In this document: piece by piece, positions 1 through 5,169 of the stretch | Numbering within the stretch: the first letter of the stretch is position 1 | Layout: every line of letters begins with the position of its first letter | Assembly: GCA_023428465.1 (NCBI GenBank) | Contig: JAEYXM010000017.1 | Coordinates: 1 to 18,183 of the forward strand | Length of the DNA stretch: 18,183 nt | Direction: 5' to 3' | Origin: Actinomycetes bacterium | GTDB lineage: Bacteria; Actinomycetota; Actinomycetes; Actinomycetales; Cellulomonadaceae | Made by a program: the position numbers and the translations under genes | The notes under the pieces: model-generated | What the model was told of the DNA's origin: nothing | Databases searched by the model: none | What the model saw: the letters and a program-made list of their open reading frames with translations, nothing else

Positions 1-82
1 GGTTCGAAGGCAACAACGGCTCGATCCGAGCCCACTGCTCGTCAGAGAACACCCGATACCGCGAAGACGACGTCACCCACAC
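1..82 (-). CDS. IS5-family transposase, N-terminal fragment (continues off the left edge)
   Basis: Reading leftward from a GTG at 80-82, the frame gives VWVTSSSRYRVFSDEQW and then ARIEPLLPSN. The segment RYRVFSDEQWARIEPLLP is a characteristic N-terminus of IS5-group transposases (DUF4096-type helix-turn-helix region before the DDE nuclease). Only about 27 residues are visible, so the catalytic DDE residues cannot be checked. A second GTG at 74-76 is an equally possible start; a GGGAG sequence lies just upstream and suits the inner GTG better. The family call is fairly firm; the start codon and completeness are not. Confidence 0.7.
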   Translation of the reverse strand, partial: MWVTSSSRYRVFSDEQWARIEPLLPSN

Positions 83-122
83 AGACTCCCGCGAGCCCCA
101 CCATCCATATGGGAGACACGCC
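1..122 (-). mobile_element. IS5-family insertion sequence, one end (rest lies left of the window)
   Basis: The stretch carries the start of an IS5-type transposase reading leftward and, upstream of it, a terminal sequence that reads GGGCGTGTCTCCCAT on the minus strand. That matches the style of IS5-family inverted-repeat ends in actinobacteria. It is followed directly by CTA/CTAG, a typical target for several IS5 subgroups. The element's outer boundary is placed at about 122, but one or two bases of CTAG could belong to either side. The other end and the matching target duplication are outside the window, so subgroup and intactness cannot be judged. Confidence 0.7.
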
Positions 123-572
123 CTAGTCCGTGACCACGGGCCGCCCGTCGGACGCCCACGCCTGGATGCCGCCCGAGAGGTCGGCGACGGCGCTGAACCC
201 GGCGTCCCGCATCGCGGCGATCGCCGTCTGCGAGCGGTTCCCCGAGCGGCAGTAGACGGCGTACGTCGCCTCCGGGTCGAGCTCGCCGAGGCCGGCGGTG
301 AAGTCGGGTGAGGTGACGTCGAGGTTCACCGCGCCGTCGAGGTGCCCTTCGGCGAACTCCTGCGCGGTGCGGACGTCGAGCAGGACGACGTCGTCCCCGG
401 CGGCGAGGTCGGCGAATGCGTCGACGTCCAGGCTCTGGCCCGTGGCCTGGACCTGGCCGGGTGCGGCGTCGTCGGTGCCGGCCGCGTCGTCGGCCGCATC
501 GGAGCAGCCGGCGAGGGCGACGACGAGCGCGAAGGCGAGGGCGAGGGGACGGGCGATCCGGTGCGTGCGCAT
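123..572 (-). CDS. rhodanese-domain lipoprotein (sulfurtransferase)
   Basis: A 149-residue protein with a lipoprotein signal: a basic start (MRTHRIAR), a hydrophobic stretch to about residue 20, and the lipobox LAGC with Cys23 as lipidation site. A small rhodanese domain (about residues 48-145) follows, with LLDVR at 64-68 and the active loop CRSGNRS at 108-114, whose Cys108 would carry the persulfide. It should move sulfane sulfur on the outer face of the membrane. The ATG at 572 is chosen because it gives the signal peptide; an upstream ATG at 665 would bury it. There is no good ribosome site, but TATGCT lies six bases upstream, suggesting a leaderless transcript. A CsoR/CstR-type operator overlaps that -10. 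The TAG stop falls at the junction with the insertion sequence. The domain looks complete, so the insertion probably did not truncate it. Confidence 0.9.
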   Translation of the reverse strand: MRTHRIARPLALAFALVVALAGCSDAADDAAGTDDAAPGQVQATGQSLDVDAFADLAAGDDVVLLDVRTAQEFAEGHLDGAVNLDVTSPDFTAGLGELDPEATYAVYCRSGNRSQTAIAAMRDAGFSAVADLSGGIQAWASDGRPVVTD

Positions 573-578
573 GAGAAG

Positions 579-584
579 AGCATA
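579..584 (-). promoter_or_regulatory. -10 element of a probably leaderless rhodanese promoter
   Basis: On the minus strand TATGCT lies six bases before the ATG. This is the TANNNT -10 spacing for transcription that begins at the start codon. The same spacing recurs at several other genes here. No convincing -35 is seen. The first three bases of the -10 are shared with the operator at 582-597. Confidence 0.5.
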
Positions 585-597
585 CCCCCTGGGGTAT
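582..597 (-). promoter_or_regulatory. CsoR/CstR-type operator upstream of the rhodanese gene
   Basis: The 16-bp near-palindrome ATACCCCCTGGGGTAT has two perfect 7-bp arms (ATACCCC and GGGGTAT) around a 2-bp centre. It fits the GC-centred, ATAC/GTAT-flanked operators of the CsoR family (copper sensor CsoR, persulfide sensor CstR). It overlaps the putative -10 and ends 10 bases from the start codon, so a bound repressor would block RNA polymerase. Sequence alone does not separate copper from persulfide sensing; the sulfur genes around it favour a CstR-like regulator. Confidence 0.7.
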
Positions 598-646
598 CGG
601 GACGACGGCGTCGTGATCATCGTAGGACCGCCGCCGGACGAGCGGA

Positions 647-674
647 GGGCCCGGGGCGCCGCCACCCCGGGCCC
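647..674 (-). terminator. strong GC hairpin after the dsrE-like gene
   Basis: Perfect 10-bp inverted repeat, GGGCCCGGGG and CCCCGGGCCC, with an 8-base loop, beginning 15 bases after the stop of the dsrE-like gene on the minus strand. There is no T-tract, as is common for actinobacterial terminators. It probably ends the SQR-tusE-dsrE transcript and separates it from the rhodanese gene, which has its own operator. Confidence 0.6.
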
Positions 675-689
675 ACCTGAGGGCGGCGC

Positions 690-1211
690 TCAGATGAAGA
701 GCAGCTGCGCGCCGTCGGTCATCTCGATGAAGTCGCTCGCGCTGATGATGCCCTCGACGTCGTCGCGCAGGTCGACCTCGGTGAACTTGTTCATGTCGGC
801 GCTCATGCGGCAGCCCCACAGGTGCCCACCCGCGGCCACGATCTGGTCGAGGAAGTCCGGCACCTCGGGGACGCCGAGGTCGGCGATCTGCTTCTTCAGC
901 ATCTTCGTGGCCACGGCCTGCATGCCGGGCACGGGCGCGAGCGCCTGTGGGACGCGCAGGTCGCCCACCGGCATGTGCATGGCCGTGTTCCCGGTCGGGG
1001 AGAACTTCAGATCGTCCATGCGCTTCTTCGCGATCATGTCGAATCCCCAGAAGGTGAAGAACAGATGCGTCTCCACGCCTTCGCCGAGCGCGGCGTTGGC
1101 GAGGATCAGCCCGGGGTAGGCCATGTCGAGGTTGCCCTTGGAGCAGATGATGGCGAGCTTGCGCCCGGCGGCGGCGTCGTCGTCGAAGTTGGGGACGATG
1201 GGGGCGGTCAT
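690..1211 (-). CDS. DsrE2-type sulfur-trafficking protein (DsrE/DsrF/DrsH-like)
   Basis: A 173-residue protein matching the DrsE_2 family. It has IICSKGNLDMAYPGLILANA near residues 21-40, FFTFWGFD at 51-58, and the second conserved cysteine in GGHLWGCRMSADM (Cys134). Cys23 and Cys134 are the likely persulfide-carrying residues. Relatives accept or store sulfane sulfur and pass it among TusA/TusE-like carriers, rhodaneses and sulfur-oxidising enzymes; the exact reaction here is inferred. It is soluble, with no signal peptide. It lies 25 bases downstream of the TusE-like gene, with a purine-rich site (GAGAGGACAGGAC) before the ATG. It is last in the apparent SQR operon and is followed by a strong hairpin. 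Peroxiredoxin-like labels sometimes given to this family are unlikely to describe its function. Confidence 0.88.
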   Translation of the reverse strand: MTAPIVPNFDDDAAAGRKLAIICSKGNLDMAYPGLILANAALGEGVETHLFFTFWGFDMIAKKRMDDLKFSPTGNTAMHMPVGDLRVPQALAPVPGMQAVATKMLKKQIADLGVPEVPDFLDQIVAAGGHLWGCRMSADMNKFTEVDLRDDVEGIISASDFIEMTDGAQLLFI

Positions 1212-1236
1212 GGTCGTGTCCTGTCCTCTCGGGCCG

Positions 1237-1551
1237 TCAGACGCAGCCGCGCGGCTTGGGCAGGCCGGCGATGTAGGCCATCTTCTTGGCCGGCTTCTTG
1301 GGGAAGAGCTCGAACTGCTCCTTGACGCCGAAGCCGCCGACCGTCTGGACGCGGCGGCTCGTCGCGGTCTCGCCCTGCGTCGCGAAGTCGGCGCGCAGGA
1401 ACTCGATGACCTTCCAGTGCTCGGCGGTCATCTCGATGCCGATCGCCTCGGCGAGCGCGACCGCCAGGTCGCGGTCCCACTCGGCGGGATCGGTGAGAAA
1501 GCCCTCGTCGTCGACGTGGACGTCGCGTCCGGCGATCGTGGTGACGGGCAT
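1237..1551 (-). CDS. TusE/DsrC-family sulfur carrier protein
   Basis: A 104-residue protein of normal family length ending KKMAYIAGLPKPRGCV. The penultimate Cys103 on the flexible C-terminal arm is the conserved persulfide/trisulfide cysteine (CysA). The position ten residues earlier, where dissimilatory DsrC has its second cysteine, is Tyr93, so this is a one-cysteine, TusE-like form. The DsrC-type core is clear: DDEGFLTDPAEWD at 14-26 and the helical region EHWKVIEFLR at 44-53. TusE normally works with TusBCD in tRNA 2-thiolation, but none of those genes are here. The neighbours are SQR, 12 bases upstream, and a DsrE2 protein, which suggests it carries sulfur produced by sulfide oxidation. 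GAGAGGA precedes the ATG. Family certain; physiological role inferred. Confidence 0.93.
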   Translation of the reverse strand: MPVTTIAGRDVHVDDEGFLTDPAEWDRDLAVALAEAIGIEMTAEHWKVIEFLRADFATQGETATSRRVQTVGGFGVKEQFELFPKKPAKKMAYIAGLPKPRGCV

Positions 1552-1563
1552 GGTGGGTCCTCT

Positions 1564-2853
1564 CTACAGGCCGGACGGGATCCGCACGGCGTCGGTGGTG
1601 GCGGCGGGGCCGGCGGGCGGACGGGGCGGCCGTCGCTTGCCGGTCATGGACATGTGCGTCGGTACGGGCAGGCGGCGGCCGGGCAGCAGCATGTGCCAGT
1701 ACAGGTGGCGGAACGCGAGCTTGCCCCAGTGGTTGAGGCGGCTCTCCTCGAGCAGTCGCATGGGCCCGACGACGGGCAGCGGGTACGTGCCCGGGAGCGG
1801 CTCGGTGTCGTAGTTGAAGTCGATCAGCAGGGCCTTGCCGTCGCCGCTCTCGACGAAGCAGTTCGCGTGGCCGTCGAAGCTCTCGGGCATGGGCTTGCCG
1901 GCAACGTGCGCGAGGAAGTTCGGCACGAAGACGTCGGCCTCGAAGTGCGCGACCGACCCGGCCTTGGAGGCCGGCGCGTCGGTGGCGTCGCCGATGGCGA
2001 AGATCCGGTCGTCGGCCTTGGCGAGGAGGGTGTGCTTGTCCACGGGCACGTAGTTGAGCTCGTCTCCCAGCCCGGACCTTGCGACGTAGTCGGCGCCCAT
2101 GTTGACGGGGACGGTGACCAGCAGGTCGAAGGGGACCTGTCGCTCGTCGTACGACTCGAGCGTGCCCGCTTCGCCGTCGACGCTCGCAACGACGAAGTCG
2201 GGCTCGAGGGCGATGTCGCGGCGCTCGAGCATGTCGCCGAGGCGGGCGGCGGACACGGGCTTGGTGAAGGCGCCTGGCAGCGGGGTGGCGTACGTGAGCT
2301 CGACCTTGTCCCGGATGCCACGACGCCGGAAGTAGGCGTCGGCCAGGAAGACGAACTCCAGCGGCGCCACCGGGCACTTGATGGGCATCTCGGCGACGTG
2401 CACGACGACGCGGCCGCCCTCGAACTCGGCCAGGGCGGCGGCGAGCGCCGTGGCGCCCTCGAAGGTGAAGAACTCGTGCACTGTCGTCCCGAGCGCCTCC
2501 GCGAGGCCCGGCGTCTCGTCCGGCCGCGGCGTCGTCCCCGTCGCGATGACGAGGTAGTCGTAGGTCAGGGTGGCGCCGTCGGCCAGGTGGACCGTGCGGG
2601 CGGGTGCGTCGACGCGCTCGACGGCTTGCTGGACGACCTCGATGCCAGGCCGGATGGTGGGCCGGACCGGCTTGGCGACCTGGTCGGGGGAGTAGATGCC
2701 GAAGGGCAGGAACAGGAAGCCGGGCTGGTAGTAGTGCGTCGTGGCGGGATCCACGACGGTGACGGTCCACTCCGTGCGAGGCAGCTTGCGGCGCAGCTTG
2801 TTGACGACCATGGTGCCGGCGGTGCCGGCCCCGAGGACCACGAGGCTCTTCAT
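1564..2853 (-). CDS. sqr: sulfide:quinone oxidoreductase (SQR-family flavoprotein)
   Basis: A 429-residue FAD/NAD(P)-fold disulfide reductase-like protein. The N-terminal dinucleotide site is VVLGAGTAGTMVVNKL (residues 5-20). The FAD-contacting segment is FAIGDATDAPASKAGS (285-300). Two cysteines fit the SQR redox pair: Cys160 in PIKCPVAPLE and Cys332 in FDGHANCFVE, aligned with the family's PxKC and GYTSC sites. They are the only cysteines in the protein. SQR oxidises sulfide to sulfane sulfur on the membrane surface and reduces quinone. The C-terminus has an aromatic amphipathic region (about 374-391) that could dock on the membrane, then a Pro/Arg-rich tail. The ATG at 2853 has AGGAG eight bases upstream; the longer open frame to 3117 crosses the operator and leader and is not coding. 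First gene of sqr-tusE-dsrE. Other flavoproteins of the family are possible, but context supports SQR. Confidence 0.88.
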   Translation of the reverse strand: MKSLVVLGAGTAGTMVVNKLRRKLPRTEWTVTVVDPATTHYYQPGFLFLPFGIYSPDQVAKPVRPTIRPGIEVVQQAVERVDAPARTVHLADGATLTYDYLVIATGTTPRPDETPGLAEALGTTVHEFFTFEGATALAAALAEFEGGRVVVHVAEMPIKCPVAPLEFVFLADAYFRRRGIRDKVELTYATPLPGAFTKPVSAARLGDMLERRDIALEPDFVVASVDGEAGTLESYDERQVPFDLLVTVPVNMGADYVARSGLGDELNYVPVDKHTLLAKADDRIFAIGDATDAPASKAGSVAHFEADVFVPNFLAHVAGKPMPESFDGHANCFVESGDGKALLIDFNYDTEPLPGTYPLPVVGPMRLLEESRLNHWGKLAFRHLYWHMLLPGRRLPVPTHMSMTGKRRPPRPPAGPAATTDAVRIPSGL

Positions 2854-2878
2854 CGGGCACGCTCCTGGCGGAGGTGGT

Positions 2879-2899
2879 GGTGCCGTGTGGTGCGGCACC
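2879..2899 (-). other. hairpin in the presumed SQR leader
   Basis: Perfect 7-bp inverted repeat (GGTGCCG/CGGCACC) with a 7-base loop between the putative promoter/operator at 2968-2983 and the SQR start. It would form in the 5' untranslated region of roughly 100 bases. A regulatory role is possible but not shown. Confidence 0.35.
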
Positions 2900-2967
2900 G
2901 GACGGCGACGCCCTCCAAGATCGACGGTAGACCCCTGTCTCGTCATCTGGACAGGGACGAAGGTCGC

Positions 2968-2983
2968 ATACGCCGGGGGGTAT
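2968..2983 (-). promoter_or_regulatory. CsoR/CstR-type operator upstream of the SQR operon
   Basis: ATACGCCGGGGGGTAT on the plus strand has the same 16-bp layout as the operator at 582-597, with one mismatch between the 7-bp arms. In the transcribed direction it reads ...GGCGTATGCG, so TATGC leaves the operator at the same place as the -10 TATGCT of the rhodanese promoter. This suggests a shared regulator acting by blocking the -10. It lies 115 bp before SQR and 107 bp before the divergent small gene at 3090, so an effect on that gene cannot be excluded. Confidence 0.62.
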
Positions 2984-3089
2984 TGGGAGGCCTGCCGGGC
3001 TGCGTGGTTCCCCTGGCGACGGCCGCCGGCGCGCAGCCCGCTCGAGACGCCGAGCCGGTCGTGTCGGTGGTCGGCGCGAGGATGGGGCC

Positions 3090-3392
3090 ATGACGCGAGG
3101 ACGGGCAGCGGGGGCATTCCGCAGAGGGCTGGACCTGGCGGGCTGGTCCCTGCGGTCCCAGTGGGGTTTCGACCCGGAGCTGGAGTGCTACTGGGCTGAG
3201 CTGTGGCGCGCGGACGCCGACGCCCGCCCCGCCGTGCGGATCTCCCCGGCGCACCTCGTGCCGACCATGAGCGGCCTGGCGCGCGCGGTCGCGTCGGCCA
3301 CGGGCGCGGGGGTCGACGAGGCGTTCCTCGGCCTCACCGCGACCGCCGGCGCGTCGCGCGGTGCATCGTCGGTCGTCGGCCCGCGCTTGTGA
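3090..3392 (+). CDS. small protein of unknown function
   Basis: A 100-residue frame with normal actinobacterial codon use, beginning MTRGRAAGAFRRGLDLAG. It has an aromatic central segment (WGFDPELECYWAELWRAD, about residues 25-42) and a helical-looking SGLARAVASATGAGVDEAFLGL region (about 61-82). It has no signal peptide, transmembrane segment or recognisable catalytic motif. I do not recognise the family. GAGGA lies about nine bases before the ATG. It diverges from SQR and ends six bases before the convergent DUF1349 gene. Compact spacing and protein-like composition favour a real gene, but no function can be assigned. Confidence 0.6.
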   Translation: MTRGRAAGAFRRGLDLAGWSLRSQWGFDPELECYWAELWRADADARPAVRISPAHLVPTMSGLARAVASATGAGVDEAFLGLTATAGASRGASSVVGPRL

Positions 3393-3398
3393 CGGCGG

Positions 3399-3989
3399 TC
3401 AGTGCAGGGCGGCGTCGGGCGGGCCGACCCGCCAGGACGTGAAGCGGACGGTGAGCCCCGGACGTGTCGGGGCGCAGCAGTAAGGCCCGGCCTGGGCCGG
3501 GATGCCGGCCGGGAACGGCGCGACGCGGACGAGCTCGAAGGGTGCGTCGTCGACCCGCGCGCGAATGGTGACCGCGTCGCCGGAGCGGCTGAGGCGCACC
3601 GTGACCGCCCGACCGGACCATGCGGGGACGGGCCGCACCGACCAGTCCGAACGGCCGAGGGTCACGACGGCGCCGACGTTCGGGCTGCCGTCGGCAAGCT
3701 CGACGCCCGCCTTGACCCAGGTCTGCTCGTCGGCGCGCAGCAGCACACCCGCCTGGTCGAACTGCTCGCTCAGGTCGGCCACGAACGTGACCTCGACCGC
3801 ACCCGGGTCGGCCAGCGGAGCGAGGAGGCCGTGCGCGTCGTCGTGCACGAAGCCGTACGATGTGTGCCGCCATGCGTCGCTGCCCTCGACCGCGGTGACC
3901 AGCAGGTCCGCCCCGGACTCCGTGACGCGGACCGGTGGGGCGGTCCAGCGACCGGCCGACCAGGGCACGGGGGTGAGCGCGTCGTCCAC
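3399..3989 (-). CDS. DUF1349-family protein (concanavalin-like fold)
   Basis: A 196-residue protein whose pattern fits DUF1349/YesU-type proteins: WRHTSYGFVHDDAH near residues 40-53, FVADLSEQFDQAGVLLRAD (about 69-87), WVKAGVELADGSPNVGAVVT (about 90-109), a strand-rich middle, and a C-terminal YCCAPTRPGLTVRFTSWRVG. The family has a concanavalin/glucanase-like beta-sandwich and is often near carbohydrate genes, but its activity is not established. There is no signal peptide, so it is probably cytoplasmic. The start is GTG at 3989, six bases after TAGGGT on the minus strand, suggesting a leaderless transcript divergent from the molybdate permease. Nothing ties it functionally to the Moco genes. 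Confidence 0.85.
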   Translation of the reverse strand: MDDALTPVPWSAGRWTAPPVRVTESGADLLVTAVEGSDAWRHTSYGFVHDDAHGLLAPLADPGAVEVTFVADLSEQFDQAGVLLRADEQTWVKAGVELADGSPNVGAVVTLGRSDWSVRPVPAWSGRAVTVRLSRSGDAVTIRARVDDAPFELVRVAPFPAGIPAQAGPYCCAPTRPGLTVRFTSWRVGPPDAALH

Positions 3990-3995
3990 GGCTCA

Positions 3996-4001
3996 ACCCT
4001 A
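3996..4001 (-). promoter_or_regulatory. -10 element of a leaderless promoter for the DUF1349 gene
   Basis: TAGGGT on the minus strand ends six bases before the GTG start. No ribosome site is visible, which fits a transcript starting at the start codon. It is back-to-back with the -10 at 4006-4011. Confidence 0.45.
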
Positions 4002-4005
4002 TGGC

Positions 4006-4011
4006 TAGCCT
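4006..4011 (+). promoter_or_regulatory. -10 element of a leaderless promoter for the Moco operon
   Basis: TAGCCT ends six bases before the ATG at 4018, the actinobacterial leaderless arrangement. It is separated by only four bases from the opposing -10 at 3996-4001, so the two promoters are likely to compete or be co-regulated. Confidence 0.5.
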
Positions 4012-4017
4012 GGCCCG

Positions 4018-5169
4018 ATGAGCGTGGCTGGTGCGGGGCCCGTCCGTACGCCGGCGCGTGCGCCGGCGGCCTGGACCTGGTGGCGTGAGGCGTCGGGCGC
4101 CGTCGCCGACCTGGGCGTCCTGGTACCGATCGCGATCGCCCTCGTCGTCGTCAACGGGGTGTCGCTCACCGCGGCGCTGCTGCCGGCGGGACTGGCGTAC
4201 CTGGTCGTCTCGGTCGTGTACCGCGTCCCCGTCGCGGTGCAGCCGCTCAAGGCTTTCGGCGCAGCCGCGATCGCCGCGGGCGCGGGGGTGGACGTCATCG
4301 CCGCGGGCGCGCTGGTCATGGGCGTCGTGTTCGTCGGCCTCGGCGGGCTCGGCCTGCTCGGCCGGGTGGCCCGGGTGTTTCCCGAGCTCGTGATCCGCGG
4401 CGTCCAGCTCGCCGTGGGGCTCACGTTCGTCCGCATCGCGTGGGGCCTCGTCGTGGACCCGCCCGCGACGTTCACCGACCAGGCGCCCCGCCCGGTCGTG
4501 GTCGTCCTGACGGCGGCGGTCGTCGCCGTGCTGCTGTGGCGGCCCGGCCTGGTGCTCCCGGTCGTCGCGATCGCCGTCGGGGTCGCCGCGGTCCTCGGCG
4601 GGCACGCCGACGCCGTCGGCCCGACGCCGCTCGCCCTGCCGCACCTCGACGGGTCCGCGCTGGCGACCGCGGCCGTGCTCCTCGTCCTGCCCCAGCTCCC
4701 GCTGACACTCGCGAACTCGTGCCTGGCACCGGCCGACGCCGCGCGGCAGTACTTCGGCCCGACGACCGTGACCCCCGACCGCCTCGCACTGACGCTCGGC
4801 GGCGCGAACGTGCTCGCCGGTGCCGTGTCGGGCATGCCGGTCTGCCACGGCGCGGGTGGCATGAGCGCGCACGTCGCCGCCGGGGCGCGGACGTGGCGTG
4901 CGCCGGCGCTCGTCGGCGGGCTGCTCCTGGTGGCGGCGGTCGGTGTCGGCCGAGGGCTCGCGGACGTGCTCGCCGCGTTCCCGTTGCCCGTCCTCGCGGG
5001 GCTCCTCGTCGTAGCGGCGGTGGCCCACGTGCGGCTCCTGCGCGGCGTCCGCGGGTGGTGGGCCTGGCTCGTGGTCGGCGTCGTCGGCGTCGTCGGTGTC
5101 GTGTGGAACCTGGCGATCGGTGTCCTCCTCGGGCTGCTGCTCGCCGCCGTCCGGAAGGAACGCCCGTGA
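4018..5169 (+). CDS. MOT1-type molybdate permease
   Basis: A 383-residue, very hydrophobic protein with about ten predicted membrane segments. It carries the two signatures of the MOT1/sulfate-permease-like molybdate transporters: PVAVQPLKAF at residues 71-80, and MPVCHGAGGMSAHVAAGART at 273-292 (family pattern P-x-CHGAGG...GART). It should import molybdate across the cytoplasmic membrane. It is first in the plus-strand Moco operon and overlaps the next gene by three bases, consistent with supplying the metal. No molybdate ABC transporter genes occur in the window. The start at 4018 follows a -10 directly, with no ribosome site. Transport of sulfate instead is possible in principle, but motif and context both favour molybdate. 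Confidence 0.85.
   Translation: MSVAGAGPVRTPARAPAAWTWWREASGAVADLGVLVPIAIALVVVNGVSLTAALLPAGLAYLVVSVVYRVPVAVQPLKAFGAAAIAAGAGVDVIAAGALVMGVVFVGLGGLGLLGRVARVFPELVIRGVQLAVGLTFVRIAWGLVVDPPATFTDQAPRPVVVVLTAAVVAVLLWRPGLVLPVVAIAVGVAAVLGGHADAVGPTPLALPHLDGSALATAAVLLVLPQLPLTLANSCLAPADAARQYFGPTTVTPDRLALTLGGANVLAGAVSGMPVCHGAGGMSAHVAAGARTWRAPALVGGLLLVAAVGVGRGLADVLAAFPLPVLAGLLVVAAVAHVRLLRGVRGWWAWLVVGVVGVVGVVWNLAIGVLLGLLLAAVRKERP
5074..5100 (+). repeat. three 9-bp tandem repeats inside the permease gene
   Basis: GTCGGCGTC occurs twice and GTCGGTGTC once, head to tail, encoding VGVVGVVGV in a late transmembrane segment of the permease. It keeps the reading frame and is a possible slippage site. Confidence 0.7.

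Noticed and set aside
573..665. N-terminal extension of the rhodanese lipoprotein to 665
   Set aside because: It would run through the operator and the -10 and move the signal peptide away from the N-terminus.
2854..3117. N-terminal extension of SQR to an ATG at 3117
   Set aside because: The extension is Pro/Arg/His-rich, crosses the operator and the leader hairpin, and precedes a good AGGAG-ATG start just before the FAD-binding motif.
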